Notes under the pieces: model-generated
What the model was told of the DNA's origin: nothing
Databases searched by the model: none
What the model saw: the letters and a program-made list of their open reading frames with translations, nothing else
NCBI GenBank assembly: GCA_964477875.1
Contig: CAYZFR010000043.1
Coordinates: 1 to 25,009, forward strand
Reading direction: 5' to 3'
DNA: 25,009 nucleotides
From: Kuafuiihalomonas sp964477875
GTDB lineage: Bacteria; Myxococcota; Kuafuiibacteriia; Kuafuiibacteriales; Kuafuiibacteriaceae
Translations under genes and position numbers: made by a program
Part shown: positions 15,495 through 23,350 of the stretch, one piece after another
Layout: each line of letters starts with the position of its first letter
Position numbering within the stretch: the stretch's first letter is position 1

Positions 15495-15571
15495 CGCACC
15501 GGAAGCTCGACGACCAAACAAGCCCCACCGGAGGCGAGGTCCTCGACCCAGATCCTGGGACGGCCCCATCG
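15473..15571 (-). pseudogene. possible C-terminal remnant of a sensor histidine kinase
   Basis: The minus strand from 15571 to a TGA at 15475-15473 reads ...GRPRIWVEDLASGGACLV, then VELPVRQPEATA and the stop. This matches the end of a HATPase_c domain, where (G)xIxVED...GGxxFxxxLP closes the G2 box and last strand. Upstream in the same frame the similarity ends quickly, with no G1 box, N box or H box before the RNase HI stop at 15611. There is room for only ~30 matching codons. It overlaps the last 22 bases of the pseudokinase gene tail to tail. It is read as the truncated end of a lost gene; chance resemblance cannot be excluded. Confidence 0.4.
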
Positions 15572-15610
15572 ACTCCTGCTAAATAGCGCAGCCGGTCGTG
15601 GCAACCGAAG

Positions 15611-16291
15611 TCATTCCCGAACCCGGAAGCTTTCGCCGCGCGCGCCTCGATTGGCCAGCTCGTCGGCGAGCTCGTTGCCCTCGGTGCCGGCGTGGCCCTT
15701 CACCCATCGCAGCTCCACCGGCCGCTCCGCGAGGCGACGCCGGAGCTCGGCGACGAGCCCCGTGTTGGCCTTGGCCTTCCACCCCTTGCTGAGGACCCCG
15801 ATCGCGTAGGACGAGTCGGTCCAGATTACCGCCGGCGCCTCGGGCGCCAGCTCCGCGAGCAAATCGAGGGCGAGGCCGATCGCGGTCAGCTCCGCGATGT
15901 TGTTGGTGGCCTGCCCCAGCGCGAGGGCGGCCCGCCACTTCTGGCCGTTGGGGAGACGAAGGAAGGCGCCCGACCCGGCGGGACCGGGATTTCCGTGGCA
16001 GGCGCCGTCGGTGAACACCACCGCTGCGTCGGGCGGCGTCTCCAAAGAGACGGGCGCTTTGGCCGAAGCCCGGGATGCCGTGCCCTCCGTCGCGGCGGTG
16101 CCGTCGGGAAGCTCGAGCGCGGGCCCCTCCTGGAGCTCCACCCGGCTCGCGCCGGCCCGATACACTCGAGCTCCGAGGCCCTCCGAATAGCGGATCGGCA
16201 CGCGCCCAGCTTCGACCTGCGGCTGCTCGTCTTCGCCGATCGCCGCCCACACCTCTTTCCCCTTGAAAGTAGCCTTACGCCAACGCGTCAC
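15611..16291 (-). CDS. ribonuclease HI with N-terminal extension
   Basis: A 226-residue protein. Residues ~88-220 are RNase HI, which cuts the RNA strand of RNA-DNA hybrids. The catalytic DEDD set is present: Asp95 (FTDGACHGNPGP), Glu134 (NNIAELTAI), Asp159 (WTDSSYAI) and Asp210 (GNELADELA), plus His200 in the KGHAG loop. The N-terminal ~55 residues (WRKATFKGKEVWAAIGE ... VPIRYSEGLGARVYRAGASR) form a separate basic segment that is not the eukaryotic hybrid-binding domain as I know it. An Ala/Thr-rich linker follows. GTG 16291 overlaps the stop of the CNNM/CorC gene (GTGA), so the two are co-translated. Confidence 0.93.
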   Translation of the reverse strand: MTRWRKATFKGKEVWAAIGEDEQPQVEAGRVPIRYSEGLGARVYRAGASRVELQEGPALELPDGTAATEGTASRASAKAPVSLETPPDAAVVFTDGACHGNPGPAGSGAFLRLPNGQKWRAALALGQATNNIAELTAIGLALDLLAELAPEAPAVIWTDSSYAIGVLSKGWKAKANTGLVAELRRRLAERPVELRWVKGHAGTEGNELADELANRGARGESFRVRE

Positions 16292-17574
16292 ACCGTCACT
16301 CGTCTACGGGAGGCCGGCAGCTGCGGGGAGCCGAGACGATAGGCCTCCAAGAGAAGAACCTTCCCTCGCCGCATGCGCAAGACCTTGAAGCGCCACGCCC
16401 CCACCGCGAAGGCGGCCCCGGTCCGAAGCTTCCCGGAGAGGCGGTCGGCGGCCAGGTCGTTCAGGTCGTAGCGACCGTCCAGGTCTCGGTCTTCGGGAAG
16501 AACGTCATCGACCGGGATCTGTAGCGCCCGCGCCGCATCGGCCCACAGCGTGCCACCTCCCAGGACCCAGGTCCCGGCACCGGTCCGGTCCAGGTTGGTG
16601 GGGCTGCGGTCGAACTCATCGTCGACCTCGCCGACGATCTCTTCGATCACGTCCTCCAGGGTGACGACCCCGGCCACCTTCTGGGACCGGTCCCGTACGA
16701 TCGCGATGTGCTCGTGGTGGCGAGAGAAGAGCTGGAGGAGCTGCGAGGCGTCGAGGTCTTCGGTGACGAAGAGCGGCTCACGGACGCCTTCGCCCAGGAT
16801 GCGCTTGAGCTCGTCCTCTTGGTCGGCGTCGTTGAGGCGCCAAAGCACGTCCTTGATGTTCACCAACCCGATGACGTTGTCGATGCCGTCCCGGCACAGC
16901 GGAAGGCGGGAATGCATGGAGCTGCGAGCGCTGCGCAGGATGGCTTCGTCGTCGGCGGCCAAGGACAAGAAGACGACGTCCGGCCGATGGATCATGAGCT
17001 GTCGGACCTGGATGCGCGGGAGCTGAGCGGCCGCCTCGATGATGGACTGCTCTTCTCGTCCGATCGCCTTCGAGGAAGCAGCCAGCCGGGCCATGGCTCG
17101 AAGGTCTTCCATGGGGCTTTGACCCGACTCCCGGGCTCCGCGTCCGATGAGGTTGGTGAAGGCCTGCACGAACCAGGTGAGAGGCCCCAGGATCCAGGTG
17201 AGGAACTGGAGCGGCCGAGCGAGCCAGAGGATGGTGGCGTGAGAGAAACGGACGCCGAGGGTCTTGGGGACGATCTCTCCCACCAGGAGAACCGCGAGCG
17301 TGAAGGCGGAGGTGAAGACGGCGATGCCTTCTCCCTGGAAGGTCCGGGCGTACTCACGGCCCGCGATGGCGGCGCCGCCGGTATTGGCCAAGGTGTTCAG
17401 GATCAGAATGGCCGCGATGGGCCGGTCGAGGTGGCCCTTCAGGCGCTCGGCGATCCGGGCCGCCACGCTCTTTTCGGCCATCCCGTGCAGCCGAATCCGG
17501 CTGCTGCTCAGCAAGGAAGCTTCGGACAGCGAACAAAAGAACGACACCACGAGGACGCCGATGACGGATCCCAA
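16288..17574 (-). CDS. CNNM/CorC (HlyC) family membrane protein with CBS pair
   Basis: A ~428-residue inner-membrane protein of the CNNM/CorC family, linked to Mg2+/Co2+ transport and formerly called hemolysins. The N-terminal DUF21/CNNM region has hydrophobic segments (IGVLVVSFFCSLSEASLL; AAILILNTLANTGGAAIAG; FTLAVLLVGEIVPKTLGV; LQFLTWILGPLTWFV). A CBS pair follows (about 195-320, ending GVVTLEDVIEEIVGEVDDE), then the C-terminal CorC/HlyC domain (WVLGGGTLWADAARAL ...). The start is uncertain: TTG 17574 is the first usable codon shown here, but CTG codons 3 and 9 bases upstream would lengthen the first hydrophobic segment. It starts 50 bp after the glycogen phosphorylase stop and overlaps RNase HI. 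Confidence 0.9.
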   Translation of the reverse strand: MGSVIGVLVVSFFCSLSEASLLSSSRIRLHGMAEKSVAARIAERLKGHLDRPIAAILILNTLANTGGAAIAGREYARTFQGEGIAVFTSAFTLAVLLVGEIVPKTLGVRFSHATILWLARPLQFLTWILGPLTWFVQAFTNLIGRGARESGQSPMEDLRAMARLAASSKAIGREEQSIIEAAAQLPRIQVRQLMIHRPDVVFLSLAADDEAILRSARSSMHSRLPLCRDGIDNVIGLVNIKDVLWRLNDADQEDELKRILGEGVREPLFVTEDLDASQLLQLFSRHHEHIAIVRDRSQKVAGVVTLEDVIEEIVGEVDDEFDRSPTNLDRTGAGTWVLGGGTLWADAARALQIPVDDVLPEDRDLDGRYDLNDLAADRLSGKLRTGAAFAVGAWRFKVLRMRRGKVLLLEAYRLGSPQLPASRRRVTV

Positions 17575-17624
17575 CAGAAGCAGAGCGCGCTCAGCGTACG
17601 TCGGAGAGACGCGATAAGAAAGCG

Positions 17625-20177
17625 TCAGCTGGAGTCCGCCCAGCGGATGTGGGTCATCTCATGGGGCACGAGAACATCAGCGTGACTAGGGATGACCCGG
17701 ACCGTGTAGCCCACGCGGCCTGAGTCTCGGAGGCCGAGGGCGCCGCGGAAGCGGTGAAGATCGCCCGAAGGCCCGACGGACTCCATGGGCAGGGTCGACG
17801 GCTGGGCCATGTCGTCCAATGCGTCCACCGGGCCGTGGTACAGCTCGACCCGGACGTCGCCGGGGCCCAGGCCCGCCAGATCGACGTCGGCAAGAACCTC
17901 GAACTGCTGGCCCACCCTCGCCTCGGCGGTCGGCCCCTCCACCGAAGCGATACGGACCCGAGGCCAGCGGGCCCGAACACGATGTTTCCACTCGACCCGG
18001 GCCCGGGCGTTCTGTGGATCTTCGATCGACGTCCTGAAGTGACGGGCCGAGGGCAGGTAGTACTGCTCGCAGTAGTCGCGGACCATTCGGTCGGTGTTGA
18101 AGAAAGGCGCGAGCTGCCGCATCCCTGCCTTGACCATGCCGATCCAGCGACGGGGAAGCTCCCGGGCGTCCCGCTCGTAAAAGCAAGGCACGACCCGGTT
18201 CTCCAGGGCCTCGTACAGCGCGTTGGCCTCGATGTCGTCTCGGCCCGGCTCGTGGTCCTCACCGCTTCCGATCGCCCAGCCGACTTCGGGCGTGTAGCCC
18301 TCGTCCCACCAGCCGTCGAGGATCGAGCAGTTGAGCCCACCATTGGGGACGACCTTCATGCCGCTGGTGCCGCTCGCCTCCCGCGGCCGCTGCGGGTTGT
18401 TCAACCAAACGTCGACGCCCCGAACCATGTGTCGCGCCACCTCGATGTCGTAGTCCTCCAAGAACGCGACGGAGCGACGGAAGCGGTCGCTCTTCACGTG
18501 GCCGGCGATCTGCTTGATCAGCTCCTTGGCCGGCAGATCGGCTGGATGAGCCTTTCCCGCGAAGACGAACTGCACGTTGTGTCCGTTGATGAGCCGCTCC
18601 AGCCGGTCGAGGTCCGAGAACAGCAGCGTCGCCCGCTTGTAGGTCGCGAAGCGCCGGGCGAAGCCGATCGTCAGGGCATCGGGGTCGAAGGCAACGGCCG
18701 CGTGCTCGAGCTCCCGCGGGTCGCCGCCTCGCCGCCGGGCTTGCCAGGCCAGACGCTCTCGAACGTACAGGACGAGCTGCATGCGCAGCTCGCTGTGGGT
18801 CCGCCACAATTCTTCGTCGGGGATCGACTCGACCGCTTTCCAGGTCTCGGAATCGTACAGACGCTCCCGCCAGTCGGGAGACAGGTAGCGATCGAACAGT
18901 CGCCCCATCTCGGGCGCCACCACGGAGCGCTGGTGGACGCCGTTGGTGATGTGACCGATCGGCACCTCGTCCTCGGGCCAGTGCTGCCAGGCTCCCCGGT
19001 CCTGAGCCATGCGGCGAGAGACCTGACCGTGAAGCGCCGACACCGCGTTCCGGCGTACCGCGTGCCGAACGGCGAGGATCGCCATGTTCAAGGGTTCGGC
19101 TTCATCGTCGCGCTTGCGTCGCCCGAGCTTCATGAATTCATCCACGCTCATCCCGACGCTGGCCGCATAAGCCGAGACATGCCGCTCGACCAGATCCCGA
19201 CCGAAGACGTCGAAGCCGGCCGGCACGGGGGTGTGGGTCGTAAAGAGGTTGCCGTCCTCGGCCAGGTCCCGGGCGAGGTCGTAAGGGATCGAGTGGCGCT
19301 GCATGAGGTGGCGAGCCCGCTCCACGCCGAGGAGCCCGGCGTGACCCTCATTCATGTGACAGACGGTGGGCTCCAGCCCCATCTCCACCAGGGCCCGGAA
19401 GCCGCCGATGCCGAGGATCATCAGCTGCTGGATCCGAAGCTCCACCCCGCCGCCGTAGAGCGAACGCGTGATGCACCGGTCTTCGGGCCGGTTCATCTCG
19501 ACGTTGGTGTCGAGCAGGAACAGGGGCACCCGCCCCACCTGAACCCGCCATACCTGAGCGTGGACGTTCCGTCCCGGGAACTGGACGTAGATGGAGGTCG
19601 GGCTGCCGTCGGCGCGGCGGACGAGCTCGATGGGGAGGTTGTGAAAGTCGTTGGGCGGATAGCGCTCCATCTGCCAGCCGTCGGCGTTCAGCACCTGACG
19701 GAAGTAGCCCTCCTGATAGAGCAGGCCGACGCCAACCAGCGGTAGCCCGAGATCGCTGGCGCTCTTGAGGTGGTCGCCGGCCAGCACGCCGAGACCCCCG
19801 GAGTAGATCGGCAGGCAAGGTGTGAGGCCGAACTCGGCGCTGAAGTAAGCGATGCGCAGGCGGGCGTGTTCGACGTGCTCGGTCTGAAACCAGGCCGGCC
19901 GCACCATGTACGCATCGAGCTCCTCGCAGGCTCGACCGAGGTGGGCGAGGAAGTTGACGTCGCTCGCCAGCTCCTCGAGGCGCGCCTGGCCGACCCGGCC
20001 CAGCAGCGCGACCGGGTTGGCACCCGTCTCTTTCCATAGCTCCGCATCGATCCGCGCGAAGAGGCTACGAATGTTCGGCGACCAGTCCCAAAGAAGATTG
20101 TTCGCGAGCTCTTCGAGACGGCGCAGCGGCGCCGGAAGGGCAGGCTTCGCCTGGACGAATCGTAGCGGTGGACGCAT
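17625..20177 (-). CDS. glgP: alpha-glucan (glycogen) phosphorylase, GlgP family
   Basis: An 850-residue enzyme that releases glucose-1-phosphate from glycogen or maltodextrin. It has the N-terminal helical region of the bacterial/archaeal short GlgP branch (RRLEELANNLLWDWSP), the FSAEFGLTPCLPIYSGGLGVLAGDHLKSASDLG block, and the PLP-site block RPREASGTSGMKVVPNGGLN, whose Lys608 should hold pyridoxal phosphate. The C-terminal ~110 residues are a beta-rich extension typical of this branch. ATG 20177 was preferred over a TTG at 20213, which would add 12 residues without family likeness. It is divergent from ligA by 55 bp. CNNM/CorC and RNase HI follow on the same strand, probably as one transcript. 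Confidence 0.95.
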   Translation of the reverse strand: MRPPLRFVQAKPALPAPLRRLEELANNLLWDWSPNIRSLFARIDAELWKETGANPVALLGRVGQARLEELASDVNFLAHLGRACEELDAYMVRPAWFQTEHVEHARLRIAYFSAEFGLTPCLPIYSGGLGVLAGDHLKSASDLGLPLVGVGLLYQEGYFRQVLNADGWQMERYPPNDFHNLPIELVRRADGSPTSIYVQFPGRNVHAQVWRVQVGRVPLFLLDTNVEMNRPEDRCITRSLYGGGVELRIQQLMILGIGGFRALVEMGLEPTVCHMNEGHAGLLGVERARHLMQRHSIPYDLARDLAEDGNLFTTHTPVPAGFDVFGRDLVERHVSAYAASVGMSVDEFMKLGRRKRDDEAEPLNMAILAVRHAVRRNAVSALHGQVSRRMAQDRGAWQHWPEDEVPIGHITNGVHQRSVVAPEMGRLFDRYLSPDWRERLYDSETWKAVESIPDEELWRTHSELRMQLVLYVRERLAWQARRRGGDPRELEHAAVAFDPDALTIGFARRFATYKRATLLFSDLDRLERLINGHNVQFVFAGKAHPADLPAKELIKQIAGHVKSDRFRRSVAFLEDYDIEVARHMVRGVDVWLNNPQRPREASGTSGMKVVPNGGLNCSILDGWWDEGYTPEVGWAIGSGEDHEPGRDDIEANALYEALENRVVPCFYERDARELPRRWIGMVKAGMRQLAPFFNTDRMVRDYCEQYYLPSARHFRTSIEDPQNARARVEWKHRVRARWPRVRIASVEGPTAEARVGQQFEVLADVDLAGLGPGDVRVELYHGPVDALDDMAQPSTLPMESVGPSGDLHRFRGALGLRDSGRVGYTVRVIPSHADVLVPHEMTHIRWADSS

Positions 20178-20232
20178 GGCCGAAGCCTTGGAATGATGCG
20201 GAACGGCCGTCAATGGAGCAGGTTCGAAAAGA

Positions 20233-22377
20233 ATGGACGCCGACGAGCTCGCCCGCCTGATCCGCCATCATCGGGGCCGTTACTACAACGACCAGCCCGA
20301 GATCACCGACGACGCCTACGACGCGCTGGAAGCCAAGCTGAGAAACCTGGACCCCGAGCATCCGGTCCTGGCCGAAGTCGGCGCCCCGGTAGGCCCCCCA
20401 GCGGAACGGCCACCGGCTCATTCCGAGGACCCCGAGCTCGAGGACCGGGCTCGGGCCCTGCACGAAGAGAGCGAGTCGTTCTACTCGTTCGGAGCCACCC
20501 CCGATCCCAAAGGCTACAAGGCGCGCTACGAAGCCCTCCAGGCTCGCGCCCCGGAGCATCCCGTCTTTTTGGACGTCGTGCCGGCCCGAGGTCTGGAGTG
20601 GCCAAAGGCCGCCCACGAGATCCCGATGGGCAGCCTCAACAAGGTCAACACCGGGGAGGAGCTGCAGGCTTGGGCCGAGCGCTGCGACGAGTTGGCCCGG
20701 AAGGCCGAGCTCTCACCGAGCTCGGAGGATCTGTTCGTGAACGAAAAGCTGGATGGGATTTCGATCGAGGTCCTGTACCAGGGGGGTGAGTTCGAGACCG
20801 CCATCACCCGAGGCGACGGTGTGGTCGGAGAGCGAATCGGCCCCAACGTCCGGCGCATGGAGGGCGTTCCGGCCCGCATCGAGGCCGAGGGCCGGATCAG
20901 CGTTCGCGGGGAGATCATCTTGCGCCGCTCGAAGGTCCCGGCCTTCGAGGACTTCAAGCGAAAGATCGATCCCAAGTTCGATCGGCTGAAGAGCCTGCGC
21001 AACACGGCCTCCGGCATGGCCCGGGCCAAAGATCTGAACCACCTGCCGGCGTGCAGCTTCCTGAGCGCGATGTTCTACGAAGTGGAGGGCATCGAGGGTC
21101 TCGACGACGAATCCGAGAAGATGAGCTGGCTGACCGAGCACGGCTTCACCGTCCCCGCCTGGGACGTGGGCGACGTGGCTCGGGTGGCCGAGATCCACGC
21201 CACCTACGAGGACCGACTTCGTTCCGGCCTCGACTATGACATCGACGGGCTCGTGGTGCGGGCCCACGCCCTGAAGACCTTCACCCTCCTCGGGGAGCTC
21301 AACCATCGACCTCGAGCCGCGGTGGCCTTCAAGTTCGGAAACGACATGCAGGTGAGCACCCTGCGCTACATCGAGTGGAACACCGGTGACTCGGGGCGCA
21401 TCACGCCGGTCGCAGTCATCGACCCCGTCTTCCTGGCCGGCGCCGAGGTGCGCAACGCCTCTCTGCACAACGTGGCGCTGGTCCAACAGCTCGGGATCGG
21501 CGTCGGAGATCAGGTCATGGTCTCTCGCCGAAACGACGTCATCCCTTACGTCGAGTCGGTCGAAGTCGACGGCGGCGCCCAGGAAGAGCCGCCGGCGGCC
21601 TGCGCTCGCTGCGACACGCCGGTAGCGCGAGACGGCGAATACCTCGTGTGCCCGAACGAGACCTGCCCCGCCCGGATGCAGGGCCGCATCAAGGTCTGGA
21701 TCAAGCAGCTCGGCCTTCTGGAATGGGGAGAAAAGACCGTGGAGACGCTGTTCGCCGAGGGCCTGGTCAAAGAGCCGGCCGACCTCTATCGGCTCCAGGT
21801 CGAGGACGTGATCCAGCTCCATGGCTACGGGGCGTCGACGGCAAAAAAGCTCCTCGACCCCCTGCATGCGGCCAAGAAGATTCCGCTGCCCACCTTCATC
21901 GCCGCCCTCGGCATCTCGGCGGTGTCGAGAGAGACGGGCAAGCTCCTCGTGCGGGCCGGCTATGACAGCCTGGAGAAGCTCGACCAAGCGACGCCCGAGG
22001 CTCTGGCCGAGGTCGAAGGACTGGGCGCCATCAAGGCCGAGAAGATCAAGAGCGGCCTCGACCTGCGCCGGGACGAGATCCGGCGCCTTGCCGAGCTGGG
22101 GGTCGAGCCGGTCCCGCCCGAGGACGGAGGCCCCCTCGAGGGGCTCTCCTTCTGCTTCAGCGGCGCCCACGCCCGACCGCGCAAAGAGCTGGCCGCCCTG
22201 GTGGAGAATCATGGAGGCACGGTTCGCTCCGGGGTGGCCAAGGGCCTCAGCTACCTGGTGCTGGCCGATCCTGGCTCGACCAGCGCCAAAGCCGAAAAAG
22301 CGCGTCGATACGGAACAGAGATCGTGGACGAAGCCGGGTTCGAGGCGGTCCTGCGGGCCCGCGGAGTCGAAATCTGA
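20233..22377 (+). CDS. ligA: NAD+-dependent DNA ligase, divergent form with N-terminal insertion
   Basis: A 714-residue ligase that seals nicks using NAD+. It has domain Ia (RGRYYNDQPEITDDAYDALE, 14-33), an adenylation domain with Lys172 in EKLDGISIE and TRGDGVVGERIGPNV (192-206), and a zinc finger (Cys457, Cys460, Cys473, Cys478). A helix-hairpin-helix region follows (about 490-620), then a BRCT domain (about 633-714). Two things are unusual. A ~65-residue insertion (55-123) lies between Ia and the adenylation domain and repeats its motif (YEALQARAPEHPVFLDVVPARG after YDALEAKLRNLDPEHPVLAEV). The usual PMLSLDNAF is PMGSLNKV. All core parts are present, so it should be active. It could be the only NAD ligase or a second one. 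Confidence 0.93.
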   Translation: MDADELARLIRHHRGRYYNDQPEITDDAYDALEAKLRNLDPEHPVLAEVGAPVGPPAERPPAHSEDPELEDRARALHEESESFYSFGATPDPKGYKARYEALQARAPEHPVFLDVVPARGLEWPKAAHEIPMGSLNKVNTGEELQAWAERCDELARKAELSPSSEDLFVNEKLDGISIEVLYQGGEFETAITRGDGVVGERIGPNVRRMEGVPARIEAEGRISVRGEIILRRSKVPAFEDFKRKIDPKFDRLKSLRNTASGMARAKDLNHLPACSFLSAMFYEVEGIEGLDDESEKMSWLTEHGFTVPAWDVGDVARVAEIHATYEDRLRSGLDYDIDGLVVRAHALKTFTLLGELNHRPRAAVAFKFGNDMQVSTLRYIEWNTGDSGRITPVAVIDPVFLAGAEVRNASLHNVALVQQLGIGVGDQVMVSRRNDVIPYVESVEVDGGAQEEPPAACARCDTPVARDGEYLVCPNETCPARMQGRIKVWIKQLGLLEWGEKTVETLFAEGLVKEPADLYRLQVEDVIQLHGYGASTAKKLLDPLHAAKKIPLPTFIAALGISAVSRETGKLLVRAGYDSLEKLDQATPEALAEVEGLGAIKAEKIKSGLDLRRDEIRRLAELGVEPVPPEDGGPLEGLSFCFSGAHARPRKELAALVENHGGTVRSGVAKGLSYLVLADPGSTSAKAEKARRYGTEIVDEAGFEAVLRARGVEI

Positions 22378-22430
22378 TCCAAGGCGAGACGCTTCGTCCC
22401 GTTCTCCGTCCCGCCGTCGACTGACAGGAC

Positions 22431-23327
22431 GTGTCGCTGTTCGGGAACAAGCGCCGGTCGACCTCCGCTCCGCCCCCGCCTCGGACCTCGACACGGAGTG
22501 GCTTCCGCCCCGAAGACCTCGAGCTGCACATCGAGCGGCTGTTTCGCTCCGAGGACTACAGCCCGCCGATGCTCCCCTCGTCGGCTTCTCAGATTCTCCT
22601 CATGACCCAGCGCCCCGACGTCGGCATCGACGACATCCACGGCGCCTTGGAGGCCGACCCCATGTTGGTGGCCGCCGTCCTTCGGCTGGTTCGCTCTCCG
22701 ATCTACGGCCGGGGTGACGTTCGCTCCTTGCGGGAGGCCCTGGTCCGTCTCGGCACCGCCCGGGTCCGGAACCTGGTGATGGAGGTCTCGATGAAGGGGC
22801 GGGTGTTCAAGGCCCCGGCCTACGCCGGGGCGATGGAGTCTCTGCAGAAGCACAGCCGCGCCGTGGCCCACCTGTCCCGCCTCGTCGCCTCCCGCATTCA
22901 CCGGGATGAGGACATGGCCTTCTTGTGCGGTCTGCTCCACGACGTGGGGCTGATGGCCATCCTCGCCGCCGCCGACCATGACGAGTCCCTCGGTCAGCCG
23001 AAGCTGACCGAGCTCATCCCGGCCGCCCGGCGACTGCATGCCGCATGCTCGGCTCAGGTGGCCCGGGCCTGGGCCCTCCCGCCCGGGGTGCAGCAGGTCT
23101 TGGCCGTGCACCATCAGCTGTACGTGCAGGGGCGCATCCACCCGGTCGCGGCCACCGTCTCGCTGGGCGAAGCCCTGTCTTTCCAGCTCGGCCACGGCGT
23201 CGGCGCAGGCCTCGACCCCATCGCTCGAGAGGACGTCGAGATGGCGATCTCAGAGCTGCAACTCGACGCCGCCAGCCTCGACGAGCTCGCCACCGAAGGC
23301 CGGCAGCTTCTCACCCGCCTCGGCTGA
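22431..23327 (+). CDS. HDOD-domain signalling protein
   Basis: A 298-residue cytosolic protein. A short Pro/Ser-rich leader (MSLFGNKRRSTSAPPPP) precedes an HDOD domain (about 40-240). HDOD is a relative of the HD phosphohydrolases found in bacterial signal transduction, often together with c-di-GMP or chemotaxis pathways. The recognisable core is PPMLPSSASQILLM, then IHGALEADPMLVAAVLRLV, ALVRLGTARVRNLV and GLLHDVGLMAILAAA. The last retains His170-Asp171, which many HDOD proteins lose, so some metal binding is possible. GTG 22431 gives a compact N-terminus; no convincing SD is seen. It follows ligA by 53 bp and converges with the cyclic-nucleotide-binding gene. Confidence 0.9.
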   Translation: MSLFGNKRRSTSAPPPPRTSTRSGFRPEDLELHIERLFRSEDYSPPMLPSSASQILLMTQRPDVGIDDIHGALEADPMLVAAVLRLVRSPIYGRGDVRSLREALVRLGTARVRNLVMEVSMKGRVFKAPAYAGAMESLQKHSRAVAHLSRLVASRIHRDEDMAFLCGLLHDVGLMAILAAADHDESLGQPKLTELIPAARRLHAACSAQVARAWALPPGVQQVLAVHHQLYVQGRIHPVAATVSLGEALSFQLGHGVGAGLDPIAREDVEMAISELQLDAASLDELATEGRQLLTRLG

Positions 23328-23350
23328 GGCCGCAGCCTCTTTCGCCATCC

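Noticed and set aside
17754..19745. A 663-codon plus-strand open frame across the glycogen phosphorylase gene
   Set aside because: It is antisense to a certain gene, with no family motif; long shadow frames are expected at this GC content.
20713..22494. A 593-codon minus-strand open frame opposite the DNA ligase
   Set aside because: Antisense to a full-length ligase and without recognisable domains.
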